Positions 1 through 12,675 of a stretch of DNA of 64,000 bases are shown one piece after another. Under the pieces are notes generated by a model. The model searched no databases. It was not told the DNA's origin and was given only the letters and a program-made list of their open reading frames with translations. Each line of letters starts with the position of its first letter. Within the stretch, counting starts at the first letter, position 1. Source of the DNA: Lucifuga dentata (taxonomy: Eukaryota; Chordata; Actinopteri; Ophidiiformes; Bythitidae). Position numbers and translations under genes: made by a program. The stretch spans positions 46,295 through 110,294 of the forward strand of contig VXCM01002785.1 of assembly GCA_014773175.1 (NCBI GenBank), given 5' to 3'.

Positions 1-3000
1 GGGGGGGGCTGTATTACAACATTCATTAAAAGAGTTGTTACAAATATCATGGTCATGTTAGGCTCTTCTAATGAATGAAGTGTAAAACATCACAATAAGT
101 AAATAAATAAATTTAGAATCACATTTAAAATTTCTAAATTCAGAAAATGAGTGCTATGAGAACTGAATCCAGTATGAGACTTACATAGAGAGAATGGAGG
201 ACTTATGGGGGGTAAGGGGATTTGGGTGGGGAGTGGGTAGTACAAAGAATCAACAGGATGATCAGATTTTTAATCCGAAAACATTTCCAAACATATATTT
301 CTCTCATCTCTTCTCCCTTCCAGATTTATCCTATCCCGCTGCAGCACAGTTTAGCTGGCTAGCTGTGACCTCTTCCCCTTCCATGCTCGACCGCCTCCAT
401 ATTGCCCGGACACTACGAGCACCATTGCACAATGCTCCATTGGTTTAACACACGACATGAGGCGAGAGCCGCCAAATTGCAGCACAATCAATTGGTTTAA
501 TGCTCTGAGTAGCCCCCTGAGCTCTTGAAGCTAGCACGCTTGGCTAATTTGATGTGTTTCATTGGGCTGGCAGCAGCTTGTGTGTGTAAGGGAGGTCTGC
601 TGTGTATGTAACTGGGACTGGATATGACTGTGGGTCATAAATGGAGACAGATTGGTAGCTATGATCCACTGATGGCGGTGACAGCCGGGGTTAGCGCCTA
701 GCAACCATATGGTGACAAAAAGAGCCACTGGAACACAATGGGGACGGAGCCATGCGGCCCGTATGACCACATGGCTATTGCTGGCATGAGGACCCGAAGA
801 GATGTATACAACACTACAATGTGGTACTGGCTAAACTGCCAACAGCTCCAGGAGGCCTCAACAAGGCTGGAAGATGGATGACTGTCAAGAAGCCATACAG
901 GCTGGTTGGGAATAATCAGTATGGGCTACACATATGGCAAAACATAACGCATACAGAGTGCACAAACATGCATTAGACAGTTACACAAACAAAGAGGATG
1001 AGGTCAAGCATCTTCTCTGTCAAACCATAACAATGCATGACTGCAAGGCTGAGAAGACGCCAGAAGCTGATAAAAATGGCATGTGGGTTTAAATAAAGGT
1101 ATACTGCCTAAAGAGACGCACTCAAAATTCTACTTGCATAATTTACTTTCGTATCCCAAGCAAAAATACTGAGCCTTCATGCTGAATTTGCAAAATAACT
1201 TGTAACTACAGCCATCTGATAAATTGTATAGATAAGTACAATACAATATTTCCACAGCATAAGGGTAACTACAAAGCAGCAGAAAATGAAACAACTCAAG
1301 TTAAATACAAATCCTTAAAAAAAAAATAATAATAATAAGTTAAAATCCACCCCGGCATGCATGCAGGGACACATACAGTACACACAAATGTACCTACATT
1401 ATGTGCAAACATACACACCCAGTACTTAAACAGAAGCAGACAGTATGTTCTCTGTCTCTGTCTACCACTAAGGACATCTTTATTTCACAACAGGCAGACT
1501 GAGCAGCATCTAGCTAGTTACTTTCATTTTAATCCTCTATGAAAAAATGTGAGCTACCAGGAAAGTGCAGCTAACTGGGAGGGCAGCTAGCAGCAGGAAA
1601 GAGGAAGCTGGCTGAGTTAAGAGGGCAAGAGGTCGGGCGGATGAAAGGCAAACTGAGCAGTTTGGAGGGCAGCTGCAGCCGGGTGTAATGTGTGTGTATG
1701 TATCTGCCTGGTTGGAGGCCTACTGCGACCACATTACATGTTCACTGTCCCTCAGCAGGAGTGGAAGTGAGATGGGTGGACTGAGTGGTACATGGCCACT
1801 GCAGGGAACTGTGTGTGCCTGGATGAGCGCTTCTCCAGTGAGCCAGTATTGGTGTGTCAGAGGTTTTTCCAGCCTTTTTTCTCACAAAGACCTTCTGATT
1901 CAGGATACCAACACTATGGAAATTTTAATTAACTGCTTGAGGCAAACACCACTTCCATTAAATTAGAATAGAATTATAAAATAGCTTAAAGGAAATAGCA
2001 TGTATTTTAACACCTCTAGGGAAAATATTCAAATAATGAATTGCAGCACAGTACTGCAGTAACTAGCCATAATTATTTTAAAAGAGATATTTTAATTGAT
2101 GCTATACAGTTATTATTTAACATCTCTGAGCATAAGTAAGAACATTTCCATTCTGTTGCTGGGACCATTAGCATGATGTCAATATTAAAGCAAAGCTTAT
2201 TGGTTGTTTTTAAGTGCTATGTTTATCACAATCTGTTGCTGGATGATGCAGTGTGATCTGGTAAAAGTGTGATGTGATGTTGTACCATGTTTCAAACTGC
2301 AGACAGAAGAGGTTTTTAATGTGTGAACAATGTCCATTGCTTTCCAGATAGTGTCAAAACACAATTTATAAATGTGGAAATTTATTAGATCAACAGATTT
2401 TATTGCATTTTTATGAACATTTTAGTGAGAGAGTATGTGATATCTTTGTTTTTATGTATTTAATAGACCAGCAGTGGTTCTCTGGATTGAGTCTGAGTCT
2501 ACAGATAAAGAGTTTGTACACAATTCAACTTTACTGCACTGCATTGTACGACATTTAGATGAATGCTTGTCTTGGGGGTCATAAGAGAATAGGTATTCTC
2601 TTGCAATGTATACACTGTACATTTGCTTATTTGATATTAGAGTATAATTTCAGCTTTCAGGCTGCTTGATTCGTTTTAGGTTACAGTATTTCAGCAAAAT
2701 AAACTAGTTGCCCTCAAGTTGGAGACTTCGATTTAATGAGATCACAAATCTAAAGCTACAAATTACAAACCTAATCTTTTTATATAAATATATAATATAT
2801 TAATATAAAAATGTAATAATAATGCTTATTTGATAAGCATATATATCTTATTATATAGGCTTATTTGTACGCTACATTTAGTTACATATGACAAGATTAG
2901 TTTGTATACAGTATATTCTCTATAACATTGTAACCTCCAAAACTGTATTGCAACCCTCTGTGTTTTCTACTTTTCTAATGCCTTTCATTTCAAAGTACAC

Positions 3001-3855
3001 CGAATGTGCTTCAAGGGTCACATAAAGCCTCAAACAAACATTAAAGCCTCTGGCAGAATGATTTAAGTCCTCAAAGGAACAAAAGATAAACAGTTATGGA
3101 GCCACAGTCCAGTCAAGAATATTATTTAAATGAGTCGGCTAAACAGCCAATGCTGTTTGTCTTGAACATTAGCAAGGCTCGTCTCAGAAAGATACCAATC
3201 AAATGCAAATATATAGGAAAACGTGGATCCAAAATATTAAAGCTGAAATCTATTAGAGGCTCTAAAAAACTAGTAAGATTCTTAAAACAGATGTGATCTG
3301 TATTTTTTTTAAAGGTGAAACTATCATCCCTGAGGTAAATTTTGTTCTCAAGTATAGTCTCATAAGGAAAATATATGTTTTACATTAAATATTAAATAGC
3401 CCATTACCTTGGACCTTTTTGACTGTGGGGCTCTGGTGACCTAGACAAACAATGTTCTGGAGAAAATTAATACTCAGCATGCCTGGATACCATTGGATGG
3501 AATATGATTACCTCAGTCGTACTCTAGCAGACTGCGTTGTTAGTGTAACAAATCTAATTTATATTAATAATATCACTGTCTGCTGTCTATGCCTGGTAAC
3601 CCCGAGCAACAGTCTGCAGCCTGTCTGTACTGTGCTGTGGTCTGGTAAATGACTGAATCGCCGCCTGGCACAACCACACCTATAAAAACCCAAACAAGAA
3701 AATAAAATAAAATGTGTCTGTATGCTTAGGAAAGACGTATGTGGTTATCAGAATGGAGTAATATGATTTTATATAAAGGTTTGTGTAGTAATTCAAGGAA
3801 AGAAATGGTTTAAGCATTTAGCAATCACAAGTTTTCATGTGGTAATGCATGTGTA

Positions 3856-3891
<36 letters not shown>

Positions 3892-3920
3892 TATTGGTNT
3901 CATGTGGTAATGCATGTGTA

Positions 3921-3956
<36 letters not shown>

Positions 3957-4265
3957 TATTGGTTCACAACTGACCTGCAGCAGAGAAAGAATGCATCTTA
4001 AACAATTTTCCAGACATAATCTACTTATCCAACCACCCGTATTGCTCTAACTATATCAAAAATAATTCCCCATGTTGTAAATTATTTTCCAGCATGGACC
4101 TGAAAAAAGCTTTTTAATGAGTCGCTCCTAAAACCTTTCAACAACTCTGGCCAAACAGTGTCCACAGAGAGTAGAGAGAGTGGAAGCAAAACAGCTTTTT
4201 TAACAGGAGTGGGTCCCGATGGTGAGTCAAGGGCAGCTAGTGCATGCAAATGGTAAAGTACTTAC
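1..4265 (-). other. rbms3: rbms3 intron downstream of exon F (partial)
   Basis: No coding exon recognised. Contents: AT-rich single-copy-looking DNA, and a GT microsatellite within an assembly duplication near 3.84-3.96 kb. The open frames here (for example 194-448, 1688-1966, 3096-3296) have no recognisable domain and no splice context that fits rbms3. Confidence 0.85.
3835..3963. repeat. Assembly duplication around N 3899, with GT array
   Basis: Two identical 64-bp copies (3835-3898 and 3900-3963), TCATGTGGTAATGCATGTGT to GAGTATTGGT, separated by one N. Each contains the same GT tract. Probably one locus written twice where two contigs overlap. Confidence 0.85.
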
Positions 4266-4316
4266 TGTAGGTTGCATAACGTATTGTTGATGAGGCATCC
4301 ATGACGTACTCTGGAC
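4266..4316 (-). CDS. rbms3: rbms3 exon F: VQSTSWMPH segment
   Basis: A 51-nt exon of exactly 17 codons, VQSTSWMPHQQYVMQPT, in phase 0 at both ends. Acceptor TTTCTTCACAG|GTC; donor CCTACA|GTAAGT, a full match to the donor consensus on the intron side. The peptide matches the Pro/Gln-rich C-terminal half of RBMS3 (mammal: VQSTSWMPHPPYVMQPT from memory), with PP replaced by QQ. Because it is symmetric and short it could be skipped without changing the frame. The following family segment (GAVITPTMDHPMSMQP) was sought in 1-4265 on the minus strand and not found, so the next exon should lie left of the window. Confidence 0.95.
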
Positions 4317-4709
4317 CTGTGAAGAAACATGTAAAAAGTTGGTGACAAACATTTTCATTGGCATTGTCAGAACTGAATTTAGTTTGCTTTATCAATATTC
4401 ATACCTTTTCAGAATGCCCACAATGGAAAGTGGAGTGAAAAGCCGCCATCATAGACAGAGAAGGGGCTTGTGTGTGATTGTGTGTCTTTGTTTTTATAAT
4501 CTCAATGCAATTAAACATATAAGTGGGGAAACACAACACATAGGTGAGGGGAAGGGTTATTAACAGCAATTCTGTGTCTTCTTGTCTAATGCAGACCCCC
4601 ACTTGATTGATGGAAAGGGGGTTTTCACAATCTTCCAACTCTCTGACAGACATTTTGGAGGAAGCATACTACAGATTTTTATTTATATTTATAACAGATT
4701 TATAACAGA

Positions 4710-4844
4710 CATGTTATTTGGTTAAATAACATGAAAACTAAAATATGGATTTATGTTTTGGAAAATAGTTGGCAGAAACATAACGTGTACATGAGTAGTA
4801 TGTATTGAGCTCAAACTTGCAAAATCACCAGTATGGTCCTTTAT
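4710..4844 (+). mobile_element. TIR element copy 5 (terminal fragment)
   Basis: Contains GTTTTGGAAAATAGTTGGCA, AAACATAACGTGTAC, GAGCTCAAACTTGCAAAATC and ACCAGTATGGTCCTTTAT, the right terminal region of the family. The rest of the body was not recognised to the left, so this is a truncated or strongly diverged copy. Confidence 0.65.
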
Positions 4845-5744
4845 GTGCGTGTCCTTTATGGGTTTTCAGAATTATTAATTTGGTTTTATTGCAAAAGATC
4901 AGCTAAACTAAATACAGACAATTAATTCTAAAAAAATAAATAAATAAAAAAATTCAAGAGTCTGGAATCAGCCTTTCTGTCTCTCCATTATCGCCAACAG
5001 CACCACTCAAGTTTAGAGCTGATAAATGAGAAAAGAAAAGAAACGAGAGCTCTGAGTCCTGTCATTACTAGAAAAATAGACAGACGAGCATATTTACATA
5101 TATAGGTTGAAAAAGACAGAGAGGGAGAAACAGTGACAGAGAGAATGATCAAACGATTGAAGGACTGGGGAAAACAAACAGAGCTTTTAAATTTGCTGGA
5201 GAGAGGAATTAAACAGCTTGTAGCAGACAAACACACAGACTGGCCATTGATCCTGCTAAAATGATTAGATTAAACAAAGACAAACACAGAGTAATCTTCT
5301 ATGAGAGAAACCAATCCTCTGAGCCAAGCCAAAGCCATGATTTGGATCCCCACCTAAACAGGCTTGATATTCTATAACATAACAGCAAATCTGTTTGTGT
5401 ATGCACGGGAATGTTTGTTCTTTGCAGCAGAACAGCAGAACAGATAGATAGAATGAAAGCTCATCCTTAGTGGCTTATCTTCAGCATTTCCCCAGTGGAA
5501 AAAAAAAAAACCAAAACAAAATAAAAAAACTGCTTGGTTGTCATTTTGTGGAAGAGTGTTTGGAAGACACCAACCTAGACAACACAAAAACTACAGTATA
5601 TTCATAGACCTGCTTTTGGTGTTTATTCTGCATTGTAAATGCTAAGTCTTTATCTACAGGTAGGGTAGGAAGAGCGGTGCGTATCTGACCTAAGAATCTC
5701 TCTACCTCTGGATGAACTTCAGAGTTTGAGCTACCATTTAAAAC

Positions 5745-5965
5745 AGCCTGTCAGTTAATGAGCCAAAGAGCCGGTCATTCAGCCTTTGAGCGAGCCAGCC
5801 AGCCATGCAGTCAGCCAGCTGGCCGTCCATCCAAATGGCCATACGTAAAGCCAAACGCCCAGCCAGTTAGCGAGGTAGTAAGCCAGACACACATCCAACC
5901 AGCCAGCCACATAGTCAGCCAGCAAGCCAGTCTGCCACATAAAAAACCTGCCAGCAGCCGATGAT
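5745..5965. repeat. Degenerate AGCC/CAGC tetranucleotide block
   Basis: Repeated GCCAGCCAGCC, CAGTCAGCCAGCTGGCC and CCAACCAGCCAGCCACA units with many substitutions. It produces spurious frames on both strands at 5758-5979. A similar short block occurs near 46757-46788. Confidence 0.7.
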
Positions 5966-7428
5966 GTAAAGCAGGCCACGGCTGGCCGACGGGGCTAGCT
6001 GAGATCTTGGTAGTGATCTGGCCTCCACTGGCTCCTGTCGTGGATCATCAAAGCTTTTTTTTTGTTTTTTCCAGAACACAAAGCCAATCAACGCTGAAAC
6101 GCAGTGAAGCCAGGCTTAAAGGAATACCAGCACATGGCTCCCGGCACGGGTCACTGCAGATTTGATAAATCAATGCAACTGAAATAGCAGCTGAGAAATA
6201 TCCACTCAACATAAACGTTAAAGGAGGAAGGTCAAATAATTTCTGATTGAGACTTTCATTACAAAGAGAAATGTTTCCATCATAAAAAGGGAAGAATTTC
6301 TTTTGTCTGGCGTAGCTGGGTCTCTAGCTTGTCTTCTCTTTTTCTTTTTCCTTTGTCTCTTCGTACTTGAGCAGAAGATGAAGGACTCACCTTTCTGCCA
6401 TGACTGGCTAAAGGGCAATATTACAGGAAGCGGCGGCAGAGCTGCCCGATATTGAAACTGTGAGGATTAATATTCCTCAAAAGCCTGGCCATTGTTTTTG
6501 ATAAATCAATTTGGGAAGCTTTCCGAGAGCGGATTAGAGACATGCCCTGGCCCACTTTTTCTCTCTCCTCCTCGCTCCTCCACTCCTCCACCCCAGGTGC
6601 TGGACCAGAGTTTTAATCAAGCATGCCTCAAAGACAGGCACCGCAACCTTCAGGCAACACCACTCCACTGTCCTCCTCCAACCAGCCACGACTATCACGA
6701 TCACCTGTACACTCCTTCCTCCTCTCCATCACGCTTTCTCTCCATCTGTCCCTTTTCTTTTCCTATCTACCCTTCCTCTCATTTCTCTTGCTCACGATCC
6801 CTTTCTCTCTGCATACCAAACAAAGCCGATGTTAAGCGATAGCGTTGGCAGAAAAGAGACTAGCTGCAGCACCTCGCTGTGTTTAGAATCAGCAAAAGGC
6901 ACTGCATGAAATGCGCGTTGACGGAAAAAGGCTAACACTCCTGACATCTCATACAGCCAATTTTCACGTTCCTGTTCTGTTCTGTTTCATCATTCCACAG
7001 ATCGCAGCTGTGAGGAGTGTGGAAATTCACTTTGGAGGAAGCGAATGTGTAGAAGTTGAAAAAAAAAAACAACTCCATTGTGCTAGCAGCTGAGGGAGCA
7101 CAAAAGAGGTCAGAAAACTGGGAGGGAGGTTTGTTTTTCTTAGATACTTTCATTCTTGATGGGTGATTTTCTTTTTTTTTTTTTTTTTTTNTTTTTTTTT
7201 TTTTTTTTTACCCTGTCAGCCATTTTATAATCCCTTTTTTGTTGTTGCGTGTTTTCTGATGCCTGTTGTCTTTGCCGCCTACGAAACAGATGTCATCTTG
7301 CACAGCTGGAGCAGCAAGCAGGAAAGAAACGATGAGAGAACCTCACGCTGTTTTGCAGCCCACCCCCTCTTTTCCATCCTCATACACACACACGTCTATC
7401 TCCCATAATGCACTGCATTACTGCCCAC

Positions 7429-7525
7429 CTGATATGTGGAAACAGGGGAAGCAGCGATGAAGGGCGTGATGGAGGTCTGTGCGATCATGCGGTTGGTGGC
7501 AATGCTGTAAGGCGAGGAGTAGAAC
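7429..7525 (-). CDS. rbms3: rbms3 exon [14 protein letters not shown] segment
   Basis: A 97-nt exon: one base completes the Gly codon from exon D, then 32 codons [18 protein letters not shown], continuing [14 protein letters not shown]. Acceptor CTTCTCAG|G; donor TATCAG|GTGGGC, acceptable but with G at +4 and C at +6. [14 protein letters not shown] matches RBMS3; RBMS1 has ITPYIASPVSAYQ as I recall it. The segment is part of the disordered C-terminal region, and its high conservation between fish and mammals suggests a protein-interaction role rather than filler (inference). It ends on a codon boundary. It lies 2.2 kb from exon D and 3.1 kb from exon F. Confidence 0.96.
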
Positions 7526-9722
7526 CTGAGAAGAGATGATGAGAGGAGGAAGCAAAGAAGGAGGGAGGAGGAGGAAGAAGAAAGGAAAAGAGGAATGGAG
7601 AGGACAGACAGAGAGAGAAAAGAAAACGGTCAATATCTGTCCTTCACAGCAGAATCATGTCAAATTAATTTTTAGGCATACACATCATATTTTAAATCAT
7701 GAAATTATATTACTTCATTGCAACAATGTAATATTAACTGAAACATTTTTGTCAATACAAATAGCTTGTGATAGAGGATCTCTCAAGAACATGAACATAT
7801 ACACACACTGCACAAGACACACACAGACACACTGGTTTTATCCTGTAACTTGCTCACATGAAACATACTGTATTGTATATCGTATATTGCAGACCACATA
7901 AAGTTTCATGAAGGATCTTATAGGATTCTCAATTGAAAAGTCAGGTTTTATCACATCAAACTGAGCTTTGCCATTGTATAAACCAGGAGGTTGTATATAT
8001 TTTTTCAAGCCAGCTCCATGTATTAAGGTTACAGTGTGCTGTGCTATCTGGCTTAAGTAGCACGTTGACTCCAATACGAAGGGAGCTTGGAGAAAACTCA
8101 ATGCATTTAAATCAGCCTTTAGCCAAGGGCTGACTGGAGCTTTTGAGAAGATGGTTGGCTATGGTACTTTATCTAATTTCTGAAGGCTTATAGAGGGCGA
8201 ATATCACACTGATTCCCGGGGTGGTAACTGGGAAGTCCAACAGTCTGTCACCTCAGCTGACAACTCAATATTCAATTTCAACACAAAGATCAGCTTTTCA
8301 TGTTTTGTATGACATCATGTTGAAGGCTTGTTGATATATTTTTTTTTTATCGATTTCACTTGCATTAAAATGGCCATTTGGTTTAAAGAAATTTCAACCA
8401 GGATTTTGTTTCTACACACACACACACACCCACACTTAAAAACATTTGAGTTTATTGCAAATAAAAGACACTTTTCATCATAGTTTATAGTAAACCAGAG
8501 CACTTAATGTGAACTAATTACACACAAGTACACACAAGAGTTATTCAAATTAAAAAACAAACTACTGTTTTTCTGCCTATGCACATTTTTATAATCCAGT
8601 TTCCACCTGGATTTTTCAATTGTGGATTTTTTTTCCCTCAAATTCATCCATCCATTTTAACAACTCCCATTAAAAAAAACAAAAAACAAATAATCACCCT
8701 TAATTATATTTTATTTTCAATTTTAATTACATATTATTCCAATATGTGCTGGAATAGTACATTTGTACTATGTCTTTTTCAGCAAGATTTCATCTTCCAA
8801 CATAGAACCTTCACTGGTCTCCTTTTAAAGTTTACTCTTTTTTTTTTGTTTACTCCTAACACAAAGTGGAAAATAAAATAGCAAGCAGTATATATGCATT
8901 TTATATATGTAATTTACATCATAATGAGATTTTAAATTCATAATCCAATTTGCATTTGAATTTTGACGTACTGGTAAGAACAGCCTCTGAAAAATTGCAA
9001 AAGGCATTTTTCATTTTCAATTCAACATTCAATTTATCTTCATTTTCTACTTTGCATTAACATTCAGATTAAGTCAACTGTGTACATTTCCACATTTAAT
9101 TCAACCTATTTCTTAAATCTGGAACAACAAGATCCTTAAACAAAATTTCAGATCGAATGTAACAAAACTGATTTATTCCATTCCTTGCAAGTCTATTGCT
9201 CAACACAAATAACTATGAGATTATAATTTGGTGGATTTGCAGCAAAGCAGGCTTTTACAGGGCGAGTGGCGTGTAATGAGTGATGCTATTCATCCGGTTT
9301 TGGTTGAGATTGACTGTGAGTCACTGGGGGATAAGTGGTTTAAGAAGCAGGGAGCGAGGAGCTTCCTGTGAGTGACTGAGACCAGAGGGAGATTGAGGGG
9401 AGCCTCAGTACTCTCCTTCCTGTCTCAGTACTAGAGGGAAAAATAAAACATGTTGCTGGGTCATTTATTCCACAGCACCACTTAGTCATTACATAAAGAC
9501 ACAAACACCCACACATAAACAAAACAGGAGTCTCAGCTCCGCTATTCTTCACCCAACCCCTCCAATCTTTGAAGTCCATATAGATTTCCTTAATCAAAGA
9601 GTAACAAAGTGCAGAAAGTACATTAATCTACATGTATGACGGTGGGATTGACTTGGCTCCTATCAGCCAATACATGAGTGTATTAAGAAGTGCCAAGAAT
9701 GGATTGATCATCAGGTTCTTAC
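7526..9722 (-). other. rbms3: rbms3 intron between exons D and E
   Basis: A 2.2-kb AT-rich intron. Apart from a short CA tract near 8416-8428 I see no repeat family, gene or clear regulatory element. Confidence 0.9.
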
Positions 9723-9766
9723 CCATTCTGCATTGCAGCGGGATCATATGTTAGTGCCATGCCGGT
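9723..9766 (-). CDS. rbms3: rbms3 exon D: GMALTYDP segment
   Basis: A small 44-nt exon: 14 codons (TGMALTYDPAAMQN) plus GG, which forms a Gly codon with the first base of exon E. Acceptor TTTTTGTCTTTCAG|ACC has a strong pyrimidine tract; donor AATGG|GTAAGA. The family motif is GMxLTYDPTAAxQNG, so this fish copy appears one residue shorter in the DP-AA stretch (comparison from memory). It belongs to the low-complexity, Ala/Gln/Ser/Pro-rich C-terminal half, which has no folded domain. Phase 0 in, phase 2 out; skipping D and E together (141 nt) would keep the frame. Confidence 0.94.
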
Positions 9767-12344
9767 CTGAAAGACAAAAATCAGAAAACGTACAGGATTA
9801 ATCACAAATTAAATTAATCTCAAATGACAAACTGCTCAAAAAGAAAAACTGACAGCTAATAAGACATTACAGACAATAAAGTCTGTTAATAATATGCGCT
9901 GTATTACTCTATGATGTTTGATTAATACTGTACTAAGAGAGTTTACACAAGTCTTTATACAGTTACTAGACTTTTGATGCCCCACAAAGTTCAAGATTCA
10001 TACCAAGATTTTCACCCTACTATTGTATGTCACTGTATATGGTCATTACATGTATATTACACTACATTCTACCACCTGGTGTATTCCTTGCTGGTGTACA
10101 TCTCTGGCAAGTCTTTATGCTTTTACACCAGTGTCATTAAGATCATTTCTTGTACCTTTATTGTACTTGGCAAATAAAGAGATTTAAATCCGGATTCCTT
10201 TTGTCTAAAGTAAATTAAATCAAAACCAACTAAAAAATGACATATGACAAAGCCAATATGAAAAAAAAGCAGAATCAATAGGACAAAGTGAATTAGTACT
10301 GACGATGTTTCTTTTTCTGTTACAATCATGTACAATCATGTTTTTATGAATGAGAGGAAATGAAGATGTGCCCTTTAGAAAGAAGGAGGGTGAGCGGAAA
10401 ACTGAGTTCTTTGTCTACTGATGGTGCATATGGTGCGTATCTATGTGAGTGAGTGTGTGTGTGTGTACAAGCATGTGTGAGGCCCTCTTTAGACTCCAGG
10501 AGAGAAACCTGTGCGCTGCAATCCCTCATCTGCATTCCTGAAGGTTCCCTCCCAGAGGAGAGCTAATCCGATTTCTTTTAACAGGAGGCTGCTGAGGACG
10601 GCAGATTTCATCAGCATACACACTCACTCACATGCTTACGCATGCACACCATACGCACCCCCCTTCTCGGCCTTCCTCTCCTTCACTTGGCATTCTCTCC
10701 TTCTGCTTTCTTTCTTTTTCTCTCCTTACCTTTCTCCTTGCTTTCCTCACTCCCTGCCCCCCGCTCTGTCTCTTGATCTACCCACCTTGCCTCTTTCTCC
10801 GCACTCTTCCTACTTTGTTCCTCTAGAGGGCTTCCTCCACTGAACGATATTGCTCAGGGAATAGAAGCTCAAAGGAGGAAAGGGATCACTGAGCCTAGAC
10901 CAGACCCACGAGAGTGAGGGAAAACAGAGAATCGCTGAATGAACCCGCTCTCGACAGCATTGGAGATATGTAAAATTGTGTTTGTGTATTTCATCAACAG
11001 AGATCAATAGAATTTTTCTGTTTGCCTGTTTCTTTCTTTTTTTTTCTTAATAAGTTTTAACATTTTAACAAAACACGCAAAAACACAATGGGGCAAACAA
11101 TCTCACATATTCAAAGTATACTGTCCCAAATGTCCATAGCTGTTGAAGTCACAGGAAGGTAGCATCCTCTTGAATTGAGGTATCAATAATTTTTCCCCCA
11201 TTTTTTTTTGCAGATCTCTCCTTTAGATCTTAGAAAATCATCCTTTTCACAACAAATATTTCCCTTAATCCATCCATGGTTTGAGACTAGGAAGTTCAAA
11301 TTTGTATCAGTTCCTTGTAATTGCTTTTTTTTTTTTTTAACCAGCNTTTTTTTTTTTTTTTTAAACAATCACATCCTCCTTTATTGCACCAAGGTACAAC
11401 AACCTGACATCTTCAGTGATTTCATATCCTAAAACTTTATTAAAATGAAACATATATTGTTCCAAAACCCTTGAATATTTTCACATATCCAAAACACAGG
11501 AATGCTTAGCATCCATGCACCCACACTGTCTCCAGCATTGCTGCTGTGATTGGAATAGTTTGCTTTTAATGTGAGGTGTAATAAAAAAAAAAAAAAAANA
11601 AAAAAAAAAAAAAAAAGAACCAAATCTTTCCAAACAAATTCTCTCCACTTCTTTGAGTTTGCAGGTGAATGTTGTGTTTGTTTGCCTGTTTCAGTACATG
11701 CCTGTCTGCATATTTATGTGTGTGCGAGTGTTTTCACGTGAGTGTTAATAGCAGTGGCAGACATGGCCGGCCGTCTGCTCAATCTGATAACTCCCCTAAG
11801 CGCTGCCCTCGGTTCTGTGTGTTGATGAATTCCACAGCAAAGCACCTCCTGACCAGAGACCCTGAACGCCCAGTGAGTGATTACTGATGCAGTCAACTTT
11901 TGGCTCTGCTGCGACAGGAGGAAAAGAAAAGACAGAAACAGTTTGTGTATGCTTTTGTCTGAGCGTGATCCAAAAGCAAGAAGAACCTTGACAATGTACA
12001 GATGCGCTGAACAAAGCGTGGCCCTCTGGCTTCCAAGGGAGAGTTACACACAGTATGCATATACTGCATACGCTGCATTAGATCAATACAGTTTCACTGC
12101 CTTACCTCATGCACTAAAAACGAGGATAAGATTTAAAAAATCTTCCAGAGATTAAAGTTGAACTGAAAAAATGTGAAGATCACTACAAAAAACTACCACA
12201 ATGTCTAGGTTCAATGCATAAATGTGGTATAATGGCAGCCAAGTCTATTACAGACTCTGTCTTTTGTCTTCAAACCCTGAAGACAAACACTGAAGAATCA
12301 TCCAGCTGGAGCATCTTAAGACTAGCAGCTGTAGTTCAATACAA

Positions 12345-12540
12345 CTAGACTTTAACCTTGAAGAAGTTTCACCACTGATCCAAGTAGTTTCTTCAGTTTT
12401 GAGGAGATGGAGGGCATTCATTCACACCTTGGGTTATGTGACTCCTTGGGTCACATGGGAATCATGTGAGGTCTGCCAGAGTCATTTAAAATCCAATGAC
12501 CTGGATGATTGAGAACCTTCATCCACAGTTCTTTAAATGA
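12345..12540. repeat. Possible dispersed fish repeat (hairpin motif family)
   Basis: Contains GAAGAAGTTTCACCACTGAT followed by CCAAGTAGTTTCTTCAG, later GGTCACATGGGAATCATGTG and AATGACCTGGATGATTGAGA. The TCATCCAAG-GCTTCATCAG type motif recurs at 22687-22748 in this window and is familiar from teleost intergenic repeats. Family name and ends cannot be set from this window. Confidence 0.4.
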
Positions 12541-12675
12541 TCTGCATCAACTTTATTTTACTAATGCTTTCTCAATGCACATGCAAATCATTTTTAAGAT
12601 ACCAATAAAGTACTTTTGTTTTTGATTGTGGATATTAGTGTATATATAAATATATATATATATACACACACACAC

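Larger units (their letters stand above)
4317..7428 (-). other. rbms3: rbms3 intron between exons E and F
   Basis: A 3.1-kb intron. It holds the end of a TIR element (about 4710-4844), a degenerate AGCC-rich block (5745-5965), and a long T tract interrupted by a single N at 7191. I see no conserved peptide or RNA gene. Confidence 0.9.

Noticed and set aside
3096..3296. Small basic open frame (MEPQSSQEYYLNESAKQ...)
   Set aside because: Lys-rich because of A-rich sequence; no known family, no supporting neighbours.
10020..10190. Possible LINE 3' end (TTGGCAAATAAAG)
   Set aside because: Too short and degenerate, with no second copy in the window.
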